NCBI RefSeq assembly: GCF_029436685.1 | Contig: NZ_JAROCY010000001.1 | Location: 1 to 64,000, forward strand | Length of the DNA: 64,000 nt | Origin: Novosphingobium cyanobacteriorum | GTDB taxonomy: Bacteria > Pseudomonadota > Alphaproteobacteria > Sphingomonadales > Sphingomonadaceae | Reading direction: 5' to 3' | Shown here: piece by piece, positions 8,799-16,528 of the stretch | How the letters are laid out: each line of letters opens with the position of its first letter | Numbering within the stretch: the first letter of the stretch is position 1 | Program-made: the position numbers and the translations under genes | The notes under the pieces: model-generated | Database searches by the model: none | What the model was told of the DNA's origin: nothing | The model's input: the letters and a program-made list of their open reading frames with translations, nothing else

Positions 8799-8959
8799 GC
8801 ACCTACGACAACCTCCGCCACCTCGCGGACAGCTGGGGCCTTGTGGCCATGGGCGTGGTGTTCCTGCTGCTTTGCCTATGGCCGTTCCGGCCGGGTGCCA
8901 GCGCGATGAACACCGAAGCCGCCAACTCGATCTTCAAGGATGAGAACGATGGCCAATAA
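8795..8959 (+). CDS. ccoQ: Cytochrome cbb3 oxidase small subunit CcoQ
   Basis: A 54-residue single-helix protein. [16 protein letters not shown] is followed by a hydrophobic helix (about 17-30) and a short tail. In other bacteria CcoQ stabilises the cbb3 complex. It starts within the ccoO stop (ATGA) and its last codons overlap the ccoP start, so translation is coupled on both sides. The identification comes from size, topology and position rather than strong sequence motifs. Confidence 0.9.
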   Translation: MSTYDNLRHLADSWGLVAMGVVFLLLCLWPFRPGASAMNTEAANSIFKDENDGQ

Positions 8960-9878
8960 GCGCATCGACGACGCCACGGGCGTCGAAACCGTCGGCCACG
9001 AATGGGATGGCATCGAGGAACTGAACAATCCGCTGCCGCGCTGGTGGCTTTGGACCTTCTATGCCACCGTGGTCTTCGCAGTGGGGTATTGCGTGGTCTA
9101 CCCGGCAATCCCCGGCCTCCACTCCGCCACCGCCGGCACCTCCGGCTGGACCAGCCGTGGCGCCCTCGCCATGGACATGAACGCGGCAGAGGCATCGCGC
9201 GCCGGCATCCGCGCAGTGATCGACAAGACGCCGGTGGACCAGCTCGCCAATGATCCCAGGCTGCTGCGCGCCGCGATCGATGGCGGCGCGGCGGCGTTCA
9301 AGGTCAACTGCGTGCAGTGCCACGGCGCGGGCGCCGCGGGGGCAAAGGGCTATCCCAACCTGAATGATGACGACTGGCTGTGGGGTGGTGACATCGCCAC
9401 CATCCACCAGACGCTGCAGCACGGCATCCGCCAGCCGGGCGACGATGCCACCCGCACCAGCCAGATGCCGGCCTTCGGGCGTGACGGCATCCTCACGGCG
9501 GCGCAGGTGCAGGACGTGGTCAGCCACGTTCGCGTGATCAGCGGGCAGGAAAAGGCCAGCCCGTCATCGCAGCGCGGCGCGGCCCTGTTCGCCCAGAACT
9601 GCGTGGTCTGCCACGGCGCCAACGGGGAAGGGGGGCGCAGCGTCGGCGCGCCGCGCCTCAACGATGCGATCTGGCTCTATGGCGGCGATCGCGCCGCGCT
9701 GACCGAAACCGTGGCCAACGCCCGCTACGGCGTGATGCCGGCCTGGGGCAGCCGTCTCGATCCCGTCACCGTCAAGATGCTGGCGGCCTACGTCCACGCG
9801 CGTGGCGGTGGTGAGGCAACGCCCGCACCCGTGGCGGCGGATGCGGCGCCCGCTGCAGCCCCGGCGGCGGCAAAATAA
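8949..9878 (+). CDS. ccoP: Cytochrome cbb3 oxidase dihaem subunit CcoP
   Basis: Dihaem cytochrome c subunit that takes electrons from soluble or membrane cytochromes and feeds CcoO. N-terminal FixP-type helix (about 30-52, after IEELNNPLPRWWLWTFY), first haem site CVQCH at 121, second CVVCH at 218, and methionine ligands in SQMPAFG and GVMPAWG. The C-terminal tail is Ala/Pro-rich. I chose the ATG at 8949, with AAGGA eight bases upstream, over the ATG at 8940, which falls inside that ribosome site. It overlaps ccoQ by 11 bases. Confidence 0.96.
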   Translation: MANKRIDDATGVETVGHEWDGIEELNNPLPRWWLWTFYATVVFAVGYCVVYPAIPGLHSATAGTSGWTSRGALAMDMNAAEASRAGIRAVIDKTPVDQLANDPRLLRAAIDGGAAAFKVNCVQCHGAGAAGAKGYPNLNDDDWLWGGDIATIHQTLQHGIRQPGDDATRTSQMPAFGRDGILTAAQVQDVVSHVRVISGQEKASPSSQRGAALFAQNCVVCHGANGEGGRSVGAPRLNDAIWLYGGDRAALTETVANARYGVMPAWGSRLDPVTVKMLAAYVHARGGGEATPAPVAADAAPAAAPAAAK

Positions 9879-9888
9879 CGGCAAAGCC

Positions 9889-9927
9889 GGCCGCCGGACC
9901 TGCGCCCCATGGCGCGGGACGGCGGCC
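9889..9927 (+). other. Intercistronic stem-loop between ccoP and ccoG
   Basis: GGCCGCCG (9889-9896) pairs with CGGCGGCC (9920-9927) around a smaller internal hairpin. No T-run follows. Such a stem could protect the 3' end of a ccoNOQP message and lower ccoGHIS expression; that role is inference. Confidence 0.35.
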
Positions 9928-9951
9928 GCACTTCTTCAGGGACACAGACCG

Positions 9952-11433
9952 ATGAACGCGCACGATCCCAAGCTCCCCCGCGCGGACCATTCGAACCAGA
10001 TTTCGTTCTACGCCAAGCGCAAGGGCGTCTTTCCCCGGAAGACCGACGGAACCTTCCGCCGCTTCAAGTGGGCAGTGATGATCGTCTGCCTGGCGGTCTA
10101 TTGGGGCACGCCTTGGATCCGCTGGAACCGCGGCCCCTACGCGCCCGATCAGGCGGTGCTGATCGATCTCGCCCACCGCCGGTTCTACATGTTCGACATC
10201 GAGATCTGGCCGCACGAATTCTACTTCGTCGCCGGCCTGCTGATCATGGCAGGCGTCGGCCTGTTCCTGGTGACCAGCGCGGTCGGCCGCGCATGGTGCG
10301 GCTATGCCTGCCCGCAGACGGTGTGGACCGATCTGTTCCAGCATGTCGATCGCCTGATCGACGGGGACCGCAACGCCCAGATCCGCCTGCAGAACGCGCC
10401 GTGGACGGCCTCGAAGCTCGCGCGCCGCGTGTTCAAGTGGGGCGTCTACCTCGGCATCTCGTTCCTCACCGGCGGCGCGTGGATCTTCTATTACGCCGAT
10501 GCCCCCACGCTGCAGCACGCGTTCTGGACCGGCACCGCCGATCCCATCGCCTACACCACCACCGGCGTGCTCACGCTCACCACGTTCTGGCTCGGCGGCT
10601 TCATGCGCGAACAGGTCTGCGTCTACATGTGCCCCTGGCCGCGCATCCAGACCGCGATGCTCGATGAAAAGTCGCTGACGGTCACCTACAAGCACTGGCG
10701 GGGCGAACCGCGCATGTCGGTGAAGGCGGCGCAGAAAGCGCAAGGCTCGAACCAGCCGTTCGGCGACTGCATCGATTGCATGCAGTGCGTGGCGGTGTGC
10801 CCCACCGGGATCGACATCCGCAAGGGGCCGCAGATCGGCTGCATCACCTGCGCGCTGTGCATCGATGCCTGCGACAAGGCGATGAAGGACGTCGGCCGCC
10901 CGCGCGGGCTGATCGATTACTGCACGCTGGTCGACGCCAATCTGGAACAGCACGGGCAGCACGATGCGCCCTTGCTCAAGACGATCTTCCGCCCGCGCAC
11001 GCTGGTCTACTTCGGGGTCTGGGCCTCGATCGGCGTGGCCATGCTGTTCATGCTCGGCCAGCGCACCCGCATCGACGTGTCGGTGGCCAAGGACCGCAAC
11101 CCCGAATACGTGATGCTGTCCAACGGCTCGCTGCGCAACGGCTTCACCGTGAAGCTGCGCAACATGGAAGACCGCCCGCGCCCGATGACGCTGTCGATCG
11201 CCGGCCTGCCACGTGGGGCGATCTTCACCGACGACATGGAGGCGGAAGACGCAAGGCCATCGCTCGCCGTTACCGTGCCGGCTGACGAGACCAGACGCCT
11301 GCGCGTCTACGCGGTTGCCCCACGTGGCGCAAAGCCCGGTGAATTCTTGTTCCAAATCAAGGCGAATGACCGGGAAGGCGGGCAGGACTCGGCCCACACC
11401 ACGTTCACCACTCCGGAAGGAAACGGCCAGTGA
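9952..11433 (+). CDS. ccoG: Cytochrome oxidase accessory protein CcoG (FixG)
   Basis: Inner membrane polyferredoxin for cbb3 biogenesis; in other bacteria CcoG reduces Cu(II) for delivery to the oxidase. It has about five membrane helices, the conserved AWCGYACPQTVW near residue 115, and an 8Fe-type ferredoxin region (about 273-305) with CIDCMQCVAVC and CITCALCIDAC. A C-terminal immunoglobulin-like domain follows the last helix. The ATG at 9952 gives 493 residues, normal for the family; the frame is open upstream to 9802 but that part overlaps ccoP. The stop overlaps the ccoH GTG start. Confidence 0.96.
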   Translation: MNAHDPKLPRADHSNQISFYAKRKGVFPRKTDGTFRRFKWAVMIVCLAVYWGTPWIRWNRGPYAPDQAVLIDLAHRRFYMFDIEIWPHEFYFVAGLLIMAGVGLFLVTSAVGRAWCGYACPQTVWTDLFQHVDRLIDGDRNAQIRLQNAPWTASKLARRVFKWGVYLGISFLTGGAWIFYYADAPTLQHAFWTGTADPIAYTTTGVLTLTTFWLGGFMREQVCVYMCPWPRIQTAMLDEKSLTVTYKHWRGEPRMSVKAAQKAQGSNQPFGDCIDCMQCVAVCPTGIDIRKGPQIGCITCALCIDACDKAMKDVGRPRGLIDYCTLVDANLEQHGQHDAPLLKTIFRPRTLVYFGVWASIGVAMLFMLGQRTRIDVSVAKDRNPEYVMLSNGSLRNGFTVKLRNMEDRPRPMTLSIAGLPRGAIFTDDMEAEDARPSLAVTVPADETRRLRVYAVAPRGAKPGEFLFQIKANDREGGQDSAHTTFTTPEGNGQ

Positions 11434-11900
11434 CCCAGCAGCGCCGTATCGCCCGACCGTTCACGGGCAAGCACATGGCCGCGATCATGATCGCGTTCTT
11501 CGGCGTCGTCATCGCCGTCAACGTCCTCATGGCGCGGCTCGCCAGTTCCACCTTCGGCGGCCTCGTCGTCGAAAACTCCTATGTCGCCAGCCAGAAGTTC
11601 AATGGCTGGCTGGACGAAGCGCGCAACGAAAAGGCGCTCGGCTGGAACGCCGCGATGGCCCGCAGCGCGCCCGATGCGATGCAGGTCACGCTTGCCGATG
11701 CGCAGGGCAGGGCGATCACCGGCGCCAGCCTTGCCGCCGTGGCCGAACACCCGCTTGGCCTGCGTGACGATGAACAGCTCACCCTGCGCGAAGTCGCCCC
11801 CGGTCGTTACACGGCAAGGCTCAGCGCCGGGCGCTGGCACGTGAAGCTCGCGGTCATGGCGCAGGGCCGCACCTGGCGCACCATCGGAGACGTGCAGTGA
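11430..11900 (+). CDS. ccoH: Cbb3 oxidase assembly protein CcoH (FixH)
   Basis: A 156-residue protein with one N-terminal membrane helix (about 13-33) and a periplasmic domain, the usual FixH layout. The segment VVENSYVASQKFNGWLDEAR is the family hallmark. CcoH helps to assemble and stabilise the cbb3 complex. It starts with a GTG that overlaps the ccoG stop, and its own stop overlaps the ccoI GTG, so the three are translationally coupled. Confidence 0.93.
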   Translation: MTQQRRIARPFTGKHMAAIMIAFFGVVIAVNVLMARLASSTFGGLVVENSYVASQKFNGWLDEARNEKALGWNAAMARSAPDAMQVTLADAQGRAITGASLAAVAEHPLGLRDDEQLTLREVAPGRYTARLSAGRWHVKLAVMAQGRTWRTIGDVQ

Positions 11901-14035
11901 CTGCCGCGGCCCGGGCCCTCGCGCCACAGGGGCAGGTCCACTCCGTCCTCGCCGTGCCCGGCATGCATTGCGCCGGCTGCATGGGCAAGGTTGAACGCGC
12001 GCTGGCCGCCGTACCCGGCGTCGCCTCGGCGCGCACCAACCTCACCGCGCGCACCGTGGAAGTGGTCCACGATCCCGCGCTGGACATGCCGGACCTCGTC
12101 GCCGCGCTCGCCACCACCGGGTTCGAGGCGCAACCGCGCGTGCTGGTGGAAGACGCGCCCTCTGCGGTGAAGCCGCTGCTTGCCCCGCTCGCCGTCGCCG
12201 CCTTCGCCTGCATGAACGTGATGCTCATGTCGGTGTCGATCTGGTCGGGCGCCGAAGGCACCACGCGTGACATGTTCCACTGGATCTCCGCCGCCATCGG
12301 CGTGCCGGCGATCCTCTATGCCGGCCGCCCGTTCTTCACCTCGGCCTTCGCCGCGCTCAAGCGCGGCCGCACCAACATGGACGTGCCGATCTCCATCGGC
12401 GTCACGCTGGCCACTGGCCTCTCGCTCTATGAAACCGTCACCCACGGGCCCGAGGCCTGGTTTGACGGCACGCTGATGCTGCTGTTCTTCCTGCTCGCCG
12501 GGCGCTGCCTCGATGCGATGATGCGCGATCGCGCGCGGGCCGGGGTGGATTCGCTGCTGCGGCAGGCCGCCTCTGGCGCGATGGTGGTTGAGGCTGATGG
12601 CACCACCCGCTGGGTTGCCGCTGCTGCGCTTCAGCCCGGCATGGTCATGCGCGTCGCCTCGGGTGAGCGGCTCGCCGCCGATGGTGAACTCGTGGCCGGC
12701 GCCAGCACATTCGATCAGTCGCTGCTCACCGGGGAAAGCGAACCCGTCGCTGCGGGCAGGGGCGATACAGTCCACGCCGGCACGCTGAATGTCGAAGCGC
12801 CGGTTGACGTGCGCGTCACCGCCATCGGGCAGGATACCGCCCTGGCTGAGATCGCGCGGCTGATGGAGGCGGCGGGCCAGTCACGCTCCGCCTATGTGCG
12901 CATCGCCGATCGCGCATCGCGGCTCTATGCACCGGCGGTCCACACGCTTGCCGCGCTCAGTTTTGCGGGCTGGATGCTGGCCGGGGCCGGGGTCTACAAA
13001 TCGCTGGTCATCGCCATTGCCGTGCTGATCATCACCTGCCCCTGCGCGCTCGGCCTGGCCGTGCCGGTGGCGCAGGTCGTTGCGGCAGGCGCGCTGATGA
13101 AGCACGGCATCCTCGTGAAAGACGGCTCTGCGCTGGAACGCCTGGCCGAAATCAACCGCGCCCTGCTCGACAAGACCGGTACGCTCACCCTCGGCCGCCC
13201 GGTTCCCGATGATGCCGCGCTCGATGCGCTTTCGGCTGACGAAGCGGCCATTGCGCTGGCGCTCGCCAGTCACAGCCGTCACCCGCTTTCGCTCGGCCTT
13301 GCACAGGCGCTTGCCGCGCGCGGGTTAAAGTCGGCCGCGTTGGACGATGTCGTCGAACTGCCCGGCCGTGGCGTCACCGCGCGCTGGAACGGTGCGTCGG
13401 TGATGCTGGGCAAGCCCGTTGCTGCCGAAGGCATGGCCACTGCGCTCACCGTGGGCGATCGCCCGGTCCGCATGATCGGCTTTGCCGATCGGCTGCGGCC
13501 AGATGCCCACGCCGCGCTTGGTCAGCTCAAGGCGCTCGGCATCGAATGCTCGATCCTTTCGGGCGATGCTGTGCCCGCCGTGGCGCAGGTCGCCCGCCAG
13601 ATCGGCCTGACCGCGCAGGCTTCGGCCAGCCCGGCGGACAAGCGCGACGCCATCGCGCGGTTGCAGCGCACCGGCCGCAACGTGCTGATGGTCGGCGATG
13701 GGTTGAACGACGGGCCGGCCCTGGCAGAAGCCGATGCTTCCATGGCTCCCGGCAGCGCCAGCGATGTCGGCCGGCAGGCCAGCGATCTCGTCTTTACAGG
13801 CGATTCGCTGCTCGCCCTGCCGCGCGCGGTCCGCGCCGCGCGGTTCACCATGAAGGTGGTGCGCCAGAACTTCACCCTGGCCATCGGCTACAATGTTCTG
13901 GCCGTGCCGCTCGCCATTGCCGGGTTGGTCACGCCGCTGCTCGCGGCCGTGGCGATGAGCACTTCGTCGCTGATCGTGGTCGGCAATTCGCTGCGGCTGG
14001 CCCGCGCCACCGGCCCGGTGGATGGAAGGGATTGA
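11897..14035 (+). CDS. ccoI: Copper-transporting P1B-type ATPase CcoI (FixI)
   Basis: Copper-exporting P-type ATPase that supplies copper to the cbb3 oxidase. In order: an N-terminal heavy-metal domain with GMHCAGC (about 22-28), eight membrane helices, the actuator loop TGES, the intramembrane CPC metal site (ITCPCALG), the phosphorylated DKTGT, the SRHP motif and the GDGLNDGPAL hinge. All catalytic motifs are intact. The start is a GTG overlapping the ccoH stop. Length (712) is normal. Its place in the cco cluster separates it from a CopA involved only in copper tolerance. Confidence 0.96.
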   Translation: MTAAARALAPQGQVHSVLAVPGMHCAGCMGKVERALAAVPGVASARTNLTARTVEVVHDPALDMPDLVAALATTGFEAQPRVLVEDAPSAVKPLLAPLAVAAFACMNVMLMSVSIWSGAEGTTRDMFHWISAAIGVPAILYAGRPFFTSAFAALKRGRTNMDVPISIGVTLATGLSLYETVTHGPEAWFDGTLMLLFFLLAGRCLDAMMRDRARAGVDSLLRQAASGAMVVEADGTTRWVAAAALQPGMVMRVASGERLAADGELVAGASTFDQSLLTGESEPVAAGRGDTVHAGTLNVEAPVDVRVTAIGQDTALAEIARLMEAAGQSRSAYVRIADRASRLYAPAVHTLAALSFAGWMLAGAGVYKSLVIAIAVLIITCPCALGLAVPVAQVVAAGALMKHGILVKDGSALERLAEINRALLDKTGTLTLGRPVPDDAALDALSADEAAIALALASHSRHPLSLGLAQALAARGLKSAALDDVVELPGRGVTARWNGASVMLGKPVAAEGMATALTVGDRPVRMIGFADRLRPDAHAALGQLKALGIECSILSGDAVPAVAQVARQIGLTAQASASPADKRDAIARLQRTGRNVLMVGDGLNDGPALAEADASMAPGSASDVGRQASDLVFTGDSLLALPRAVRAARFTMKVVRQNFTLAIGYNVLAVPLAIAGLVTPLLAAVAMSTSSLIVVGNSLRLARATGPVDGRD

Positions 14036-14039
14036 CGCC

Positions 14040-14198
14040 ATGACCTCGATCGCCTTCCTCCTCCCTATCGCGCTCGCCATGGGCCTGTTCGGCCTCGGCG
14101 CGTTCTTCTGGGCGTTGAAAAGGGGGCAGTTTTCCGATCTCGATGGCGCTGCCGCGCGCATCCTGATCGATGATGAAGATCAGCCGGGCCAGCCGTGA
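14040..14198 (+). CDS. ccoS: Cbb3 oxidase maturation protein CcoS
   Basis: A 52-residue protein with one membrane helix. MTSIAFLLPIALAMGLFGLG is followed by FFWALKRGQFSDLDGAA, the conserved CcoS segment. CcoS is needed to insert haem and copper into CcoN. It begins four bases after the ccoI stop and its stop overlaps the GTG of the next small gene. Confidence 0.93.
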   Translation: MTSIAFLLPIALAMGLFGLGAFFWALKRGQFSDLDGAAARILIDDEDQPGQP

Positions 14199-14446
14199 CG
14201 CGTCTGTTTTCCATCCTTGCGCCGCTCGCGGTGTTCCAGATGGTCGCCCCCATGCCGGGCGGCGCGATGGTCATGCTGGTGCCGGTGTGTGGCGAAGGTG
14301 GCGGGCGCACGGTGCCGCTCAACATCCCGATGAAGAACGATGGCCCGGGGGGCGCTCCGTGCTGCAAGATTTGCCATATCGCAATGCGCAAGCGTTTGGG
14401 CGGCGATAGCTGTTGTGGCGAAGAGGATGACTCAGATGCCGCATGA
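14195..14446 (+). CDS. Small exported Cys-rich protein with CXXCH, function unknown
   Basis: An 83-residue protein I cannot assign. The first 20 or so residues are hydrophobic and look like a signal peptide or anchor. The rest has seven Cys/His in a compact pattern: C32, C56, C57, C60, H61, C73, C74. C57-K-I-C60-H61 fits CXXCH, so it could bind haem c; paired cysteines would also suit copper. It starts with a GTG overlapping the ccoS stop (GTGA) and overlaps hemN by 11 bases, so it is very probably translated as part of the cbb3 operon. A role in copper or haem delivery to the oxidase is inference from this context. Confidence 0.7.
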   Translation: MTRLFSILAPLAVFQMVAPMPGGAMVMLVPVCGEGGGRTVPLNIPMKNDGPGGAPCCKICHIAMRKRLGGDSCCGEEDDSDAA

Positions 14447-15767
14447 ACGCTTCGCCAACTGGACCTATTACCCCGATCTGCTCGCCCGCCCGGTGCCGCG
14501 CTACACCAGCTATCCCACCGCGGCGGAATTCGTGGAGGAGAGCTTCGAGGAGCGCCAGCGCAATGCCCTGCGTGCCTTGCGCGGCACCGTCTCGCTCTAT
14601 CTCCACATCCCTTATTGCCAGGAAATCTGCTGGTACTGCGGCTGCAACACCGGCGCCGCGAACAAGACCCACCGCCTTACCGCCTATCTCGAGGCGCTGC
14701 ATCGCGAGATCGAGCTGGTGGCGGCCGAACTGCACCCTTCGGTGCGGGTCTCGCGCATCGCCTTTGGGGGTGGCAGCCCCAATGCGATCAAGCCCACTGA
14801 TTTCGTCCGCCTGATCGACACGCTCACGCTTGCCTTCAGCATGGACCTGCCGGTGCTGTCGATCGAACTCGATCCGCGCAGCCTCACCCCCGATTGGTTC
14901 ATGGCCATTCGCGGCATCGGCGTGATCAAGGCCAGCCTCGGCGTGCAGACGCTCGATGCCCAGATCCAGCAGGCCATCGGCCGCGTTCAGCCGCGCGATG
15001 CGATTGAACGCGCCGTTGCGGGCCTGCGCCTTGCCGGCGTCGATTCCATCAATTTTGACCTGATGTACGGCCTGCCTTTCCAGACCGATGAAACGCTGGC
15101 CCACACGCTTGATGAAGCCGCCGCCATGGGGGCGGATCGCGTTGCCCTGTTCGGCTATGCCCACGTGCCCCACATGATCCCGCGCCAGCAGCGTATCGAT
15201 GCCAGCCAACTGCCCGATCAGCGCGCGCGCTTCCGCATGGCGGCGCTGGGCCATGCGCAACTGGTCGATGCCGGTTACCAGGCGGTCGGCTTCGATCACT
15301 TTGCCCTGCCGGGTGACGATCTTGCCCAGGCGGCCGTCGGCGGCACCCTGCGCCGCAATTTCCAGGGCTTTACCGACGATCACGCCCCCACGCTGATCGG
15401 CCTCGGCGCCTCCTCGATAAGCGATTTCCCGGAACTGTTCGTGCAGAACGAAAAGAACGCCGGCCGCTATCGCATGCTCGTCGCCTCCGATTGCCTTGCC
15501 GGGCGCAAGGGCGTGGAACGCACGCCCGAAGACCGCAGGCGGGGCGGCATTATAGAAGACCTGCTGTGCCGTGGCACCGCCCGCCTCGATGGTGATCTGC
15601 GCGCCATGGCCTGGGATCGGCTCGAACCCTTCCTCGCCCGCGATCTGGCGTGGGTGGAGGGCGATCGCCTGGTGCTCGCGCCGGGCAGCGAACCCTATGC
15701 CCGCTCCATCGCCGCGGTGTTCGACGCCTATCGCGAGGATGCGCGCCAGTTCAGCTCGGCGGTCTGA
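14436..15767 (+). CDS. hemN: Oxygen-independent coproporphyrinogen III oxidase HemN
   Basis: Radical-SAM enzyme that converts coproporphyrinogen III to protoporphyrinogen IX without oxygen, so haem synthesis can continue when air is scarce. The [4Fe-4S] motif is YCQEICWYCGCN (C..., three cysteines plus the extra HemN cysteine), followed by a Gly-rich GGGSPN strand where GGGTP is usual. The N-terminal segment PRYTSYPTA is typical of HemN and absent from HemW. The ATG at 14436 has AAGAGGA eight bases upstream and gives 443 residues. FNR control through the upstream cco promoter fits its function; no separate FNR box is visible. Confidence 0.94.
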   Translation: MPHERFANWTYYPDLLARPVPRYTSYPTAAEFVEESFEERQRNALRALRGTVSLYLHIPYCQEICWYCGCNTGAANKTHRLTAYLEALHREIELVAAELHPSVRVSRIAFGGGSPNAIKPTDFVRLIDTLTLAFSMDLPVLSIELDPRSLTPDWFMAIRGIGVIKASLGVQTLDAQIQQAIGRVQPRDAIERAVAGLRLAGVDSINFDLMYGLPFQTDETLAHTLDEAAAMGADRVALFGYAHVPHMIPRQQRIDASQLPDQRARFRMAALGHAQLVDAGYQAVGFDHFALPGDDLAQAAVGGTLRRNFQGFTDDHAPTLIGLGASSISDFPELFVQNEKNAGRYRMLVASDCLAGRKGVERTPEDRRRGGIIEDLLCRGTARLDGDLRAMAWDRLEPFLARDLAWVEGDRLVLAPGSEPYARSIAAVFDAYREDARQFSSAV

Positions 15768-15864
15768 TCCGAGACGAATAAGTATGCGCGTGGCCTGTTA
15801 GCGGCTGCACAATAGGGTGTTGCGCGTTAGTTTCCCGGTTCCATAGTTTGCCGGGGAATTTGCA

Positions 15865-16479
15865 ATGAAGCCCATCGAGTCCATCATGCGCACCGCGCCG
15901 GTCATCCCGGTGCTGGTGATCGAGGACGTCGCGCACGCGCTGCCCGTCGCCCGCGCGCTCGTGGCTGGTGGTCTGCGCGTGCTCGAAGTCACTCTGCGCA
16001 CCCCGGCCGCGCTCGACGTGATCCGCGCGATGAAGCAGGTGGACGGCGCCATCGTCGGTGCGGGCACCGTCACCAATCCGGACGAGCTCAAGGCCTCGAT
16101 CGATGCGGGGGCCGAATTCATCGTGTCTCCCGGCCTCACCGACACGCTCGGTCGCGCCGCCGTCGATGCCGGCATTCCCTACCTTCCGGGCGTGGCCTCG
16201 GCGGGTGACATCATGCGCGGGCTCGATCTCGGCCTCGCGCATTTCAAGTTCTTCCCGGCGGCCACTTCGGGCGGGCTTCCCGCGCTGAAGGCCTTGGCGG
16301 CACCCTTCTACCAGTGCAGGTTCTGCCCGACCGGCGGCATCACGCTCGCCTCCGCGCCGGAATGGCTCGGGTTCGATCCCGTGCTCTGCGTCGGCGGCAG
16401 CTGGGTCGTGGGCAAGGGCGAGCCGGACGAAGCAGCGATCGAAATGGCCGCGCGGGGGGCTTCGGCGCTTTCGCGCTGA
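15865..16479 (+). CDS. eda: KDPG/KHG aldolase (Entner-Doudoroff)
   Basis: Class I aldolase splitting 2-keto-3-deoxy-6-phosphogluconate into pyruvate and glyceraldehyde 3-phosphate. The catalytic glutamate is in RVLEVTLRT (about residue 45), the Schiff-base lysine in LAHFKFFPA (about 133), and the phosphate loop in CPTGGI. The 204-residue length is normal. Sphingomonads break down glucose mainly by the Entner-Doudoroff route, and the other ED genes (zwf, edd) are not in this window, so eda stands apart from them here. A 97-bp gap with no clear terminator separates it from hemN. Confidence 0.95.
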   Translation: MKPIESIMRTAPVIPVLVIEDVAHALPVARALVAGGLRVLEVTLRTPAALDVIRAMKQVDGAIVGAGTVTNPDELKASIDAGAEFIVSPGLTDTLGRAAVDAGIPYLPGVASAGDIMRGLDLGLAHFKFFPAATSGGLPALKALAAPFYQCRFCPTGGITLASAPEWLGFDPVLCVGGSWVVGKGEPDEAAIEMAARGASALSR

Positions 16480-16528
16480 ACCGACCGTCATGGCGCGTGG
16501 GGCAAACCGGAAGAAGGGAAAGCGGGCG

